Assembly: GCF_005497185.1 (NCBI RefSeq) | Contig: NZ_RJTN01000007.1 | Coordinates: forward strand, 62,001-126,000 | Origin: Pectobacterium polonicum | GTDB lineage: Bacteria; Pseudomonadota; Gammaproteobacteria; Enterobacterales; Enterobacteriaceae | Direction: 5' to 3' | Length of the DNA: 64,000 nucleotides | Shown: positions 30,440 through 39,446 of the stretch, in pieces | Position numbering within the stretch: position 1 is the stretch's first letter | Layout of the letters: each line of letters begins with the position of its first letter | Notes under the pieces: model-generated | Database searches by the model: none | Seen by the model: the letters and a program-made list of their open reading frames with translations, nothing else | What the model was told of the DNA's origin: nothing | Made by a program: the position numbers and the translations under genes

Positions 30440-31918
30440 TTAACCTGCAACAGCGATACGCTTCATGTCTTTCATGTAGCCGCGCAGCGTATGGCCTACG
30501 GTTTCGATTGGGTGGTTACGGATGGCTTCGTTAACATCACGCAGCTGCGCGTTGTCCACTTCGGTGCCTGCTACTGCTTTGCCCAGATCGCCCGGTTGCA
30601 GTGAATCCATGAAATCACCTTTCAGCAACGGAACGGCTGCGTTGGCAAACAGGTAGTTACCGTATTCTGCGGTATCAGAGATAACCACGTTCATTTCATA
30701 CAGACGCTTACGCGCGATGGTGTTGGCGATCAGCGGCAGCTCATGCAGTGATTCGTAGTAAGCTGATTCTTCGATGATGCCAGAGCTGACCATGGTTTCA
30801 AACGCCAGCTCAACGCCCGCTTTCACCATCGCAACCATCAGCACGCCGTTATCAAAGTATTCCTGCTCAGCAATTTTACCGTCGAACTGCGGGGCATTTT
30901 CGAACGCCGTTTTACCGGTCTCTTCACGCCAGGTCAGCAGTTTCACGTCATCGTTCGCCCAGTCAGCCATCATGCCGCTAGAGAATTCGCCGGAGATGAT
31001 GTCATCCATGTGCTTCTGGAACAGCGGAGCCATAATGCCTTTCAGTTGCTCAGACAGTGCGTAAGCGCGCAGTTTCGCCGGGTTAGACAGGCGATCCATC
31101 ATCAGCGTAATCCCGCCTTGCTTCAGCGCTTCGGTGATGGTTTCCCAGCCGAACTGAATCAGTTTTTCTGCATAGGCAGGATCGGTGCCTTCAGCAACCA
31201 GTTTGTCGAAGCCCAGCAGAGAACCAGCCTGCAACATACCACACAGAATAGTCTGCTCACCCATCAGGTCAGATTTCACTTCTGCAACGAAAGAAGATTG
31301 CAGAACGCCAGCACGGTGGCCGCCAGTTGCCGCCGCCCAGGCTTTGGCGATGGCCATGCCTTCGCCTTTTGGATCGTTTTCAGGGTGAACCGCGATCAGC
31401 GTCGGTACGCCGAAACCACGTTTGTATTCTTCACGCACTTCCGTACCTGGGCACTTCGGCGCCACCATCACGACGGTGATGTCTTTACGGATTTGCTCGC
31501 CCACTTCAACGATGTTGAAGCCGTGAGAGTAGCCCAGCGCTGCGCCCTGTTTCATCAGTGGCTGTACCGCCTGAACCACGGCAGAGTGCTGTTTGTCTGG
31601 CGTCAGGTTAACGATCAGATCGGCCTGCGGGATCAGATCTTCGTAGGTGCCAACGGTGAAGCCGTTTTCGGTCGCTTTGCGCCATGATGCACGTTTTTCC
31701 GCAATCGCTTCAGCACGCAGGGCATAAGCGATATCCAGACCAGAATCGCGCATGTTCAGACCCTGATTCAGACCCTGAGCACCACAACCGACGATCACCA
31801 CTTTTTTCCCTTTCAGGTAGCTCGCCTCATCGGCAAATTCATCGCGCCCCATAAAGCGGCACTTGCCCAATTGATCCAGCTGCTGACGCAGGTTTAATGT
31901 GTTGAAATAGTTAGCCAT
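30440..31918 (-). CDS. ilvC: Ketol-acid reductoisomerase (class II)
   Basis: Mg2+- and NADPH-dependent enzyme making dihydroxy-isovalerate and dihydroxy-methylvalerate in valine and isoleucine synthesis. 492 residues, the long class II form (491 in E. coli) with a duplicated C-terminal knotted domain. NADP-binding motif [13 protein letters not shown] (41-53), then [23 protein letters not shown]; metal ligands lie in [12 protein letters not shown]. Divergent from its regulator ilvY and ended by a strong terminator. Confidence 0.97.
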   Translation of the reverse strand: MANYFNTLNLRQQLDQLGKCRFMGRDEFADEASYLKGKKVVIVGCGAQGLNQGLNMRDSGLDIAYALRAEAIAEKRASWRKATENGFTVGTYEDLIPQADLIVNLTPDKQHSAVVQAVQPLMKQGAALGYSHGFNIVEVGEQIRKDITVVMVAPKCPGTEVREEYKRGFGVPTLIAVHPENDPKGEGMAIAKAWAAATGGHRAGVLQSSFVAEVKSDLMGEQTILCGMLQAGSLLGFDKLVAEGTDPAYAEKLIQFGWETITEALKQGGITLMMDRLSNPAKLRAYALSEQLKGIMAPLFQKHMDDIISGEFSSGMMADWANDDVKLLTWREETGKTAFENAPQFDGKIAEQEYFDNGVLMVAMVKAGVELAFETMVSSGIIEESAYYESLHELPLIANTIARKRLYEMNVVISDTAEYGNYLFANAAVPLLKGDFMDSLQPGDLGKAVAGTEVDNAQLRDVNEAIRNHPIETVGHTLRGYMKDMKRIAVAG

Positions 31919-32013
31919 GTCGTGCTCCGTATACGGTTTTGTTTGTCTATTATTCGAGAAAGGATTCCCGCCAGATGGGAATTCACTATGTCCCCATCAT
32001 ATGACAGGAATTG

Positions 32014-32041
32014 CGTTGCTTAAATTGATATATTAGCAACG
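32014..32041. promoter_or_regulatory. Candidate IlvY operator
   Basis: Perfect inverted repeat cgttgct/agcaacg with 14 AT-rich bases between, in the 203-base ilvC-ilvY gap. LysR proteins usually bind such dyads, and IlvY is known to bind two sites here in E. coli. Inference from position and symmetry only. Confidence 0.55.
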
Positions 32042-32055
32042 TCATATTGCACTAT

Positions 32056-32109
32056 CTGCAAGATAAAAAGCGGCTGCAAGATAAAAAACGGCTGTAACAT
32101 AAAAAACGA
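32056..32109 (+). repeat. Three 18-bp tandem repeats before ilvY
   Basis: Units ctgcaagataaaaagcgg, ctgcaagataaaaaacgg and ctgtaacataaaaaacga follow one another directly, ending 12 bases before the ilvY ATG. They fall where the ilvY leader and ribosome site should be. Confidence 0.85.
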
Positions 32110-32121
32110 GGCCTGCATCGC

Positions 32122-33012
32122 ATGGATTTACGTGATCTCAAGTTATTCCTTCATCTGGCAGAAAGCCGACACTTTGGCCGTACTGCCAAGGCGATGCACA
32201 TCAGCCCATCCACGCTATCGCGGCAAATTCAGCGGTTGGAAGAGGATTTAGGGCAGACGCTGTTCCTGCGCGATAACCGTACCGTGCAGCTCACCGATGC
32301 TGGAGATCACCTCAAGCTATTCGCTCAACAAACACTGCTGCAATACCAGCAGCTACGCCACACGATAGACCAGCACGGGCCGTCATTAAGCGGAGAACTG
32401 CGGATCTTCTGCTCCGTCACCGCCGCTTACAGCCACCTGCCACCGATTCTGGATCGCTTCAGGGCGTTGCATCCGCTGGTGGAAATCAAGCTGACAACCG
32501 GCGATGCCGCCGATGCCGTTGAGAAAATTCAGTCGAACGATGGAGATTTAGGGATTGCAGGACGCCCGGAAGCGCTGCCTGCGAGCGTTGACTTCATGCC
32601 GCTCGATGAATTGCCTCTCGCGCTGATTATCCCAGCGCTTCCCTGCCCGGTTCAGTCGCTGGTACGCCAATCTGAACCGGACTGGTCGCAGATTCCCTTT
32701 ATTCTGCCGGAACACGGCCCGGTGCGTAAGCGCATCGATCAGTGGTTCCGCCGTAATCACATTACCAACCCACAGATTTATGCCACCATCTCCGGGCATG
32801 AAGCGATGGTCTCAATGGTTGCGCTAGGCTGTGGCATTGCGCTGATTCCCAACGTGGTACTGGAAAACAGCCCGGAGCCAGTACGCAACCGTGTTTCTGT
32901 CTTTGTTGAACAGGTGATGGAACCGCTTGAACTGGGCGTTTGCGTACAGAAAAAACGGCTTGGCGAACCGCTGATTGCCGCCTTTTGGGACATATTACAG
33001 GACACACCATGA
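32122..33012 (+). CDS. ilvY: LysR-family activator of ilvC, IlvY
   Basis: Activates ilvC when acetolactate or acetohydroxybutyrate binds, and represses itself. 296 residues. The helix-turn-helix is LKLFLHLAESRHFGRTAKAM followed by HISPSTLSRQIQRLE; the co-inducer domain follows from about residue 90. Divergent from ilvC. The stop overlaps the start of the next gene (ATGA). Confidence 0.95.
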   Translation: MDLRDLKLFLHLAESRHFGRTAKAMHISPSTLSRQIQRLEEDLGQTLFLRDNRTVQLTDAGDHLKLFAQQTLLQYQQLRHTIDQHGPSLSGELRIFCSVTAAYSHLPPILDRFRALHPLVEIKLTTGDAADAVEKIQSNDGDLGIAGRPEALPASVDFMPLDELPLALIIPALPCPVQSLVRQSEPDWSQIPFILPEHGPVRKRIDQWFRRNHITNPQIYATISGHEAMVSMVALGCGIALIPNVVLENSPEPVRNRVSVFVEQVMEPLELGVCVQKKRLGEPLIAAFWDILQDTP

Positions 33013-33794
33013 AGATAACCTTTACTGCCCTCATCGCCGCCGGAGTGACGTTGCTTTCCCTCAGCCACAGCGCCCAAGCCGCCAGTTTCCCCTGCGACAA
33101 AGCTGCCTCGACGCAGGAAAAACTGATTTGTGCCAACCCGCTGCTTGGACAACTAGATGAAGAGCTGGCGCAGGTATGGAAAACATCCCGCACGTTTCTG
33201 ACAACCAATCGTAACAGCGCACCGTGGGAAAAAACGCTCAACCAGTTTCAGCGCAGCTGGTTGACCACACGCGACCAGTGTCAAGACGAAGACTGCCTGC
33301 GTCAGCGCTACCAGCAACAGTTAAATCGGCTACGCTACCTGAATGACATCGCGCAGCACGCGCTACCGTCGCCGATTACTCCCGTGAAAAATACTTCCTG
33401 CTTTCACGGTTCATTCAGCTATAAGTATGTGATGTCAGGGCTTTCCGCCGAGGAGTACCGCGATCTGGGGGATTATTTTCGGGAAATGTATGACCAGAAA
33501 GCCCCCTATAATGCTGTTAGCCTGACCATGACCACCCAACGCGGCAAAATTGAGGGCGGCGCGTCCATTGCACTCCGTTACGGTAACAAGCTGGATGATT
33601 CCACCTTCACCGCCCGTCAGATGAGCGATATCCAAGCCATTGGCAAAGGCGAAAGCAGCTTCGGTCGGCAGGTGAAAATACTGCTCACCTGCATTGACGA
33701 CGATCATCTGCAAATCGTCACCTTCGGCAGAAATCAGGAAGAAGGTTACCTGTTTAATTACTTACTGGAACGAGAGAAAACGCAGGAACGCTAA
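33009..33794 (+). CDS. Secreted protein with LprI-like (DUF1311) N-terminal domain
   Basis: 261-residue exported protein. ATG 33009 opens a clean signal peptide (MKITFTALIAAGVTLLSLSHSAQA, cut before SFPC). Residues about 25-110 form an LprI/DUF1311 domain with its four-cysteine pattern: FPCDKA, LICANPLL, DQCQDEDC. Some LprI-family proteins inhibit host lysozyme, but the family is broad. The C-terminal half (about 120-261) is not recognised; it has two more cysteines (TSCFHG, LTCIDD). The start overlaps the ilvY stop by 4 bases, so translation is coupled with the regulator although no functional link is evident. Confidence 0.8.
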   Translation: MKITFTALIAAGVTLLSLSHSAQAASFPCDKAASTQEKLICANPLLGQLDEELAQVWKTSRTFLTTNRNSAPWEKTLNQFQRSWLTTRDQCQDEDCLRQRYQQQLNRLRYLNDIAQHALPSPITPVKNTSCFHGSFSYKYVMSGLSAEEYRDLGDYFREMYDQKAPYNAVSLTMTTQRGKIEGGASIALRYGNKLDDSTFTARQMSDIQAIGKGESSFGRQVKILLTCIDDDHLQIVTFGRNQEEGYLFNYLLEREKTQER

Positions 33795-33797
33795 TCT

Positions 33798-34541
33798 CTA
33801 CCGTTCAAACCACTTATCCGCCGAAAAAGCTCGCGTAGTGGACTCCGTTTCCTGCGCGGCTTTTTTCATGGTTTCGATATTCATCAGGTAATGATAGAGC
33901 GGCTCAAGCTGGGTAAATCCGCGAGCTAACACCGTCACCAGATCGCCGGAAAACAGTGCGTCCATATCCTGCCGGGTAGATATCGCGGCAAATGATTTAC
34001 GGTTATACCAGTTCGCCAGTTCCGGTTCCTGATCTTTAATCAGCGGGCGTTTGTAGCTGTCCCCTTCCAGAGTGAAGGTATTCCCCAGACAGCTCGCCAC
34101 CTCAAGGAACTGTGACGGATTACCACGCAGCGTCTGACGGAACAGATCCATCGTATTGCGCGTCGCGCTGTAATAGCCCAGCCCATAGCGCCAGGTATCC
34201 GGCGTGATTTCAAAGAAATACACCGGCGCATCCGTCCAATCTTTGCGGGTACGCTTGAAAGTGAGCCACATATGGCTGCGATAGCGTGATTTATCATGGG
34301 AAAAACGCGTATCGCGATGAATACGGGAGAGGGTCTTGCCGATGGCAGGGCGAGTTTCAAAGTGGTCGTCAATCTGCAACATGGTCAGGCTGAGCTCATC
34401 CACCAGCGTGCGAAAGGGGGCAACCAATTGCTCATCGTAAATGGATCGATGCTCGTCAAACCACGCTTTATCGTTGTTCTGCCGCACCTGCTGAAGAAAC
34501 GTCAAACCCGCTTGAGAAAAACCCGTGAACTGCGTTGCCAT
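33798..34541 (-). CDS. DUF2461 family protein
   Basis: 247-residue cytoplasmic protein of the DUF2461 (TIGR02453) family, whose role is not established. Visible family motifs: FLQQVRQNNDKAWFDEHR (15-32), the block TLSRIHRDTRFSHDKSRYRSHM and YFFEITPD. No signal peptide or membrane segment. The 3' end lies 3 bases from the stop of the LprI-like gene on the other strand; the upstream region is a 401-base gap. Confidence 0.85.
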   Translation of the reverse strand: MATQFTGFSQAGLTFLQQVRQNNDKAWFDEHRSIYDEQLVAPFRTLVDELSLTMLQIDDHFETRPAIGKTLSRIHRDTRFSHDKSRYRSHMWLTFKRTRKDWTDAPVYFFEITPDTWRYGLGYYSATRNTMDLFRQTLRGNPSQFLEVASCLGNTFTLEGDSYKRPLIKDQEPELANWYNRKSFAAISTRQDMDALFSGDLVTVLARGFTQLEPLYHYLMNIETMKKAAQETESTTRAFSADKWFER

Positions 34542-34942
34542 AGAGAAATGTCATCCCTGTTGCTGTCAGATGGCATAAAGATAACGCCGTCAGTAGCGAA
34601 ACGCCATCGTCAGCGGAAAGGTCACCTCATCGCCCAAACCCATATTCCTCTTAGTTTCCCAAAAAACATGAATGATTTTTACCGCTACCCTTTTTCTTCC
34701 TAACCAGCCCTGAAATCATCCATTTATATTCATAATCCCATGAGCAACAGCAGATAATATTACCTTCACGCCAGTATTTGTGGAAATCAAAGCATCGTAA
34801 TTTCTATATAAGAATTTACAGATAAATAGCTACAGGATTTTACTTAATTTAGAACATGCCTCTATAACTGATATGTTAGCATTATTGCGATTTAAGCCAG
34901 GTAATTATTAACAACAAAATCCTTTAATGAGGGAATTATATA
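34542..34942. other. Intergenic region, AT-rich
   Basis: No gene seen on either strand. It separates the divergent DUF2461 and lipoprotein genes and becomes strongly AT-rich toward 34942, where GAGGGAAT gives the ribosome site of the lipoprotein. Confidence 0.5.
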
Positions 34943-35836
34943 ATGAAGGAAGCATTAAAACTGGGGATAATGGGGTTCGTTGCACTGTCTGTTTCGGCCT
35001 GTGATAGTTTAGATCCGAGCAGTCAGAAAGGCGTATTTTATTACAGCAACCCGACTGCAAGTAATATTACCTTCAAGGTTGATGGACAAAGTTATGACAT
35101 TTTACCGAACCATAGCGACAAAATTAAACTTTCACCCGGTAAGCACCTATTAGAAAATAATAAAGGTGAGAGTTTTTCATTCATGGTTTTTGATAATAAC
35201 AACGGCGGAATTATCAACCCGAACAACCAGGTTTATTATACGCTATCCGAAGTTTATGCCGTTGAAGGAAAAGGAAAAGGGTTTAAGCCGACGACCTACG
35301 AGGTGATGATTAATGGTCATCAGATAGAAATGGCCGTCAGAAGCGCTAACGCGTCGGTCATTGATGCCAACATGTTTAAATGTACCTACCAATTAGGTGA
35401 AGCATTCCCTGATTCCATCACCACCCGTGATAAAACATCAAATGGTAACATCAAGTCTAAATGTTTTGATAAGCCAGAGCTCGTTCAATACATTGCAGAT
35501 GTCTATGGTGAAAATCTTGCCGCCGACGCTAGCGAAGATAAAAATAAAGATTCAGTCAACATGCAATTTAATTATGACCTCCCTGCTACCAGTGGTCTTC
35601 ATCCTAAAATCCAGGAATCAGCAGAAAAAATAGTCGACCTGTTAAAGACGTTGCAGACAACGGATGACAGCGATATTCATGAAAAACTGAACAAACAATA
35701 TTTTCAGCTGAGCACTGATTTCACCCAAGCCTATGTCAGTAACACATCTACTCATACTGCTGAACAGCATAAGCAACACGGCGATTTCGTTAAGCAATCA
35801 GGGTATTTGTTCAGCTACGGTATTTTAGCTAAATAG
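34943..35836 (+). CDS. Putative lipoprotein of unknown function
   Basis: 297 residues; family not recognised. The N-terminus is a lipoprotein signal, KEALKLGIMGFVALSVSAC, with the lipobox VSAC so that Cys20 would be lipidated; Asp21 follows, which in E. coli tends to keep lipoproteins in the inner membrane. The mature part starts with a small beta-rich region (FYYSNPTASNITFKVDGQSY, then ILPNHSDKIKLSPGKHLL), resembling domains that coat or display short repeats, then a central Cys pair (KCTYQ, SKCFD) and a helical C-terminus. Base composition is clearly more AT-rich than the flanking genes, a sign of possible transfer. Confidence 0.7.
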   Translation: MKEALKLGIMGFVALSVSACDSLDPSSQKGVFYYSNPTASNITFKVDGQSYDILPNHSDKIKLSPGKHLLENNKGESFSFMVFDNNNGGIINPNNQVYYTLSEVYAVEGKGKGFKPTTYEVMINGHQIEMAVRSANASVIDANMFKCTYQLGEAFPDSITTRDKTSNGNIKSKCFDKPELVQYIADVYGENLAADASEDKNKDSVNMQFNYDLPATSGLHPKIQESAEKIVDLLKTLQTTDDSDIHEKLNKQYFQLSTDFTQAYVSNTSTHTAEQHKQHGDFVKQSGYLFSYGILAK

Positions 35837-35881
35837 CGCTACCCGACATCATTCAAGATACGTGGCAACACGTTAGCCCGT

Positions 35882-35911
35882 CAGAGCGGCACTCGCCAGT
35901 GTGCTGCTCTG
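35882..35911. terminator. Hairpin between convergent lipoprotein and ABC ATPase genes
   Basis: Stem cagagcggcac/gtgctgctctg (882-892 with 901-911 of the 35 kb block; one G-T pair) and an 8-nt loop, placed between two converging genes. No long T-tract. Confidence 0.55.
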
Positions 35912-35926
35912 GCGTGTTCCCAACGG

Positions 35927-36670
35927 TTAAGCCTGATGCAGTGCCTGACTAACCGCTTGCCGTTGTTCCAATAACGCGGTGCTGGTTCGGTCGCGAGGAT
36001 AAGCCAGATTGACCGGCAGAATCGCACTAATCCGCCCCGGCCGGGGTGACATCACCACCACCCTATCGGCCAGAAAAACGGCTTCTTCCACGTCATGCGT
36101 CACCAGCAATATCGTTAAATCCGTTTGTCGGCGAATCTCCGCCAGACGCTCCTGCAACTGCTGTTTGGTCAGCGCATCAAGCGCGCCAAAAGGTTCATCC
36201 AGCAAGAGAATACGTGGCGTCGATACCAGCCCACGAGCGATCGCCACACGCTGCGCCATCCCGCCCGATAGCTGATGCGGCCACGCATCGGCAAAGCCTT
36301 CCAGCCCCATCATCTGAAGATAGTGTGTAATACGGTGCGCCGCGTCCGCAGCGGACAGGTTGAGGTTGAGCATGCCGAGGCGGATATTGTCCGTCACGGT
36401 GAGCCACGGAAACAGGCGCGGTTCCTGAAACACCAGGCTGACATCGTCGGGAATACCGCGCACAGACCGATCGCCAATCAGAATGCGCCCACGTTCAGTG
36501 GTATCAATCCCAGCCGCTAAGCGCAGCAGCGTCGATTTACCGCAGCCGCTGGCTCCGATGACCGCAACCAGTTCGCCCGCGTGCAGCGACAGATCGATGT
36601 CCTGTAACACCGTCAGCGGTGCGCCGTTGACGGTAAAATACTTGGTAATGTGCTGAAAATGCAGGGACAT
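35927..36670 (-). CDS. ABC importer ATPase (SsuB/TauB/NrtD-type)
   Basis: 247-residue ATP-binding subunit of a sulfonate/nitrate/taurine-type importer. Walker A GASGCGKST (39-47), signature LSGGMAQ (134-140), Walker B ILLLDEP (154-160), H-loop His192 in LVTHDVEEAV. ATG 36670 is chosen because GGAGA lies just upstream; a GTG at 36691 overlaps the permease stop. It lies 17 bases after the fused permease gene, and belongs to the transcript tonB-exbB-exbD-permease-ATPase. The matching binding protein is on the other side of the divergent region (40867). Confidence 0.9.
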   Translation of the reverse strand: MSLHFQHITKYFTVNGAPLTVLQDIDLSLHAGELVAVIGASGCGKSTLLRLAAGIDTTERGRILIGDRSVRGIPDDVSLVFQEPRLFPWLTVTDNIRLGMLNLNLSAADAAHRITHYLQMMGLEGFADAWPHQLSGGMAQRVAIARGLVSTPRILLLDEPFGALDALTKQQLQERLAEIRRQTDLTILLVTHDVEEAVFLADRVVVMSPRPGRISAILPVNLAYPRDRTSTALLEQRQAVSQALHQA

Positions 36671-36687
36671 AGATTCTCCGTTAACGG

Positions 36688-38295
36688 TCACGCAAAGCGC
36701 CAGCGGGTCAACCGCCGTTCAGATAAGGTCATCAAGCGGGAAAAGAGCGCGGCGACGATCGCAATCAGCACGACCCCGGCCATGATGCGATCGGATTCAA
36801 GCAGTTGCTGTGCGCGAATCATCATGCCGCCCAGCCCCTCTCCCGACGGCATGAAATACTCTGCGCCAATTGCTCCGGTCCACGCATGCATCAACGCCAG
36901 CCGTAAACCGGAAAAAAGTGGCGGTAATACGCTGGGAAACACCAGCGTGCGCAGCGCTTGCATGGGCGTAAGGCGCAAAACCTGAGCCACTTCCAACAGC
37001 GCAGGGGGAAGTTGGGCAATGCCCTGACGGGTTGCCAGCATCACGGGAAAGAACGCGGCCACGGCGATAAACACAATTTTGGCGCTCTCCCCTAAACCGA
37101 ACCAGGCCGTGATCAGCGGCAGCCAGGCGAATAGCGCCACACAGCGCAGTGCAGACAGTGCCGGATTAAACAGCCTGTCGGCGATACGCCAGCCGCCGAG
37201 CACCGCACCGACCAGCACGCCGACTCCGCTCCCCAGCAAAAAGCCCTGTAGCGCACGCAGCAGGCTGGCATTCAGGTCGGCCAACAGCCCTCCCTGAGCC
37301 AAACCCGACCACAGCGCATCAATCACACCGCTTGGTGCAGGAAGAAAAGCCACGTTCACCCACTCGCGCGTACTGCTAACCTGCCACAACGCAACCAGAG
37401 CCAATGGCGCGAGCCAAGGCGTCAGCGATAGACCCGGCAGCGCAGAGCTCAGGCTATCGCGACCCAGCACCAGCGCAGGCCAGTGAATCCAACGACGCTC
37501 CAGCTTCAGCAGCACGCGTTCCCCGGAAAATCCCAGTATCCCGATGATCAAAATGCAGACAAACACCAGATCTAGCATGAACAGTTGGCGGCTTTGTACC
37601 AGCAGGTAGCCCAGCCCTTCGCTGGATGCCAGTAACTCAACCGCAATCAACGCCACCCATCCGGTGGAAAACGCCAGCCGCACCCCCGTCATGACATACG
37701 GCGACATCGCGGGCAGAATCAGGTAACGCAGGAAAGCAACAGGCGGTAAACGCAGGCTACGTGCCATTTCATGCAACTTTTGTGGCGTCTGTTGAATACC
37801 GGCGCAGGTGTAAAGCGTCACCGGCACCGTCACTGATTTCACCAACACCACCAGTTTCAGCGCTTCACCAATCCCTAATGACAGCATCAAAAGCGGTATC
37901 CAGGCTAACGTCGGAATCTGTGCGATGACGGTGAAGAGTGGCATAAACAGCGCATTCAGGCGTCGATTCAGGCCGAACAAACTACCCAGTATCAGGCCCA
38001 GCGCGATGCCGCCGCTAAAACCAATCGCAAGCCGCATCAGACTAATAGGCAACTGGTGAATCAGTTCTTCGGGAATAAAATCCCGCGCGCTATCAATAAC
38101 CGCCAGCGGAGAAGGCAGTATCTGCTCAGACATCCATCCATGCCGACTGGCAAGCCACCAGCCAGCGAGAACCAGCAGCGGCACGACGAGCGACACAATC
38201 AATGAAATGACCAATGCGGAATACCCCGCCGACAGCGTAGCGATCAGCGAAGCATCAGAAGCGGAACGTATTCGCAGTGCGTATTTGGGCATCAT
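36688..38295 (-). CDS. ABC importer permease, two fused permease modules
   Basis: 535 residues, twice the usual size of an SsuC/TauC permease. Two homologous modules are visible: about 30-270 and 290-530. Each carries an EAA-type cytoplasmic loop for the ATPase, ARSLRLPPVAFLRYLILP (178-195) and AQVLRLTPMQALRTLVFP (437-454), and each ends with a similar motif (AVELLASSEGLGYLL, GAEYFMPSGEGLGGMM). The protein thus supplies both halves of the channel in one chain. It starts 21 bases after exbD. A second in-frame ATG follows at once (MM), so the start may be one codon later. Confidence 0.88.
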   Translation of the reverse strand: MMPKYALRIRSASDASLIATLSAGYSALVISLIVSLVVPLLVLAGWWLASRHGWMSEQILPSPLAVIDSARDFIPEELIHQLPISLMRLAIGFSGGIALGLILGSLFGLNRRLNALFMPLFTVIAQIPTLAWIPLLMLSLGIGEALKLVVLVKSVTVPVTLYTCAGIQQTPQKLHEMARSLRLPPVAFLRYLILPAMSPYVMTGVRLAFSTGWVALIAVELLASSEGLGYLLVQSRQLFMLDLVFVCILIIGILGFSGERVLLKLERRWIHWPALVLGRDSLSSALPGLSLTPWLAPLALVALWQVSSTREWVNVAFLPAPSGVIDALWSGLAQGGLLADLNASLLRALQGFLLGSGVGVLVGAVLGGWRIADRLFNPALSALRCVALFAWLPLITAWFGLGESAKIVFIAVAAFFPVMLATRQGIAQLPPALLEVAQVLRLTPMQALRTLVFPSVLPPLFSGLRLALMHAWTGAIGAEYFMPSGEGLGGMMIRAQQLLESDRIMAGVVLIAIVAALFSRLMTLSERRLTRWRFA

Positions 38296-38316
38296 GTTCG
38301 TCGATATCCGGCTAGG

Positions 38317-38718
38317 TTATTTTTGCGTCAGCAGAGATAAACGCGTAATCCCCGCCTGCTCGACATCAGCCAGCAGCGCCGCTACCGCGCCGTAATTGGC
38401 CTCTTTGTCCGCTTGTACCTGCACCACCAAATCGGTATTACCCGCTTTCGCCTGCTGCAAGCGCGGCACCAGTTGCTCGCGTGCCAGGTTCTCTTTATTG
38501 ATGAAGACGCGCTGCTCGGCATCAATACTAATAACAATCGGATCGGCACGATCGACCGGGGCTACTGCTGCCGTTTTCGGTAGCTGAATAGGAATGGCAT
38601 TGGTCAGCATCGGCGCAGTAACGATGAACACCACCAACAATACCAACATGACATCCACGAGCGGCGTGATATTCATTTCACTCATGACGTCGTCATCATT
38701 ACGCGAGGTAAATGCCAT
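38317..38718 (-). CDS. exbD: ExbD/TolR family proton-channel subunit
   Basis: 133-residue inner-membrane protein that, with ExbB, uses the proton gradient to power TonB. Short cytoplasmic N-terminus (MAFTSRNDDDVMSEMNITPL), one TM at about 20-38 containing the essential aspartate (Asp22 in LVDVMLVLLVVF), then a periplasmic domain ending in LADVEQAGITRLSLLTQK. It begins one base after the exbB stop. The name follows family membership; this is a locus-specific copy, probably distinct from the housekeeping exbD. Confidence 0.88.
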   Translation of the reverse strand: MAFTSRNDDDVMSEMNITPLVDVMLVLLVVFIVTAPMLTNAIPIQLPKTAAVAPVDRADPIVISIDAEQRVFINKENLAREQLVPRLQQAKAGNTDLVVQVQADKEANYGAVAALLADVEQAGITRLSLLTQK

Positions 38719-38719
38719 C

Positions 38720-39436
38720 TCACACCACCTCTCTCAGATTCTTTACGGAGAAAGCCGCAGAGGATGACTCTGTGCTGGCCTGAAACGTACCGACGTGAAA
38801 ATCGTTCGCCTGCATCACGCTGTAGACATCATGGGCGAAGTCATCCATATCCGCGACAGCCAGCTTGAGGCGGCGTAAAAAGTAGTTGTAGATCAGCACG
38901 GCAGGAACCGCGACCGCAATCCCGATTCCGGTGGCGATCAGCGCGTTGCCAATCGGCCCCGCAACCGTGTCGAGACTGGCAGAACCAGAGAGCCCAATCT
39001 CCTGCAACGCCGCCATAATGCCCCACACGGTGCCAAACAGGCCGATAAACGGCGATGTGCTGCCAATACTGGCCAACACCGCCAGCCCGCTTTCCAGCGA
39101 GCGGCGTTCACGCTGAATCTGCTGTTGCAGCGCGCGCTCAACCCGATCGGGAAGATGAATATTCAAAGCAAGCTGACCGCTAATCCGCTCCGGCGCTTTA
39201 ACGGCAGCCAGTGCCAGATTAGCCAGCGAACCGGGCTGTTTAGCGCTGGTTTCTAACGTTTGACTGACATCATCCTGCTGCCAGAAAGCCGCACGGAAAC
39301 GCCGATCGCGCCGTTGTGCCAGCCGGTATTGGACAAACTTCAACAACCCCAGCCCCCAGGTGACGAGAGAAAACAGCAGCAGCAGCAGAACCACGGCACC
39401 TTCTGCAGAAAAGAGTTCAATGTGTCCAAGCGTCAT
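38720..39436 (-). CDS. exbB: ExbB/TolQ/MotA family proton-channel subunit
   Basis: 238-residue inner-membrane protein with three TMs in the ExbB pattern: TM1 about 15-35, a large cytoplasmic loop, then TM2-TM3 with IGSTSPFIGLFGTVWGIM and the region AGPIGNALIATGIGIAVAVPAVLIYN carrying the conserved threonine. ATG 39436 has TGAGG 8 bases upstream and is preferred to a TTG two codons earlier. Gap to tonB is 10 bases. Confidence 0.88.
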   Translation of the reverse strand: MTLGHIELFSAEGAVVLLLLLFSLVTWGLGLLKFVQYRLAQRRDRRFRAAFWQQDDVSQTLETSAKQPGSLANLALAAVKAPERISGQLALNIHLPDRVERALQQQIQRERRSLESGLAVLASIGSTSPFIGLFGTVWGIMAALQEIGLSGSASLDTVAGPIGNALIATGIGIAVAVPAVLIYNYFLRRLKLAVADMDDFAHDVYSVMQANDFHVGTFQASTESSSAAFSVKNLREVV

Positions 39437-39446
39437 AACCAATACC

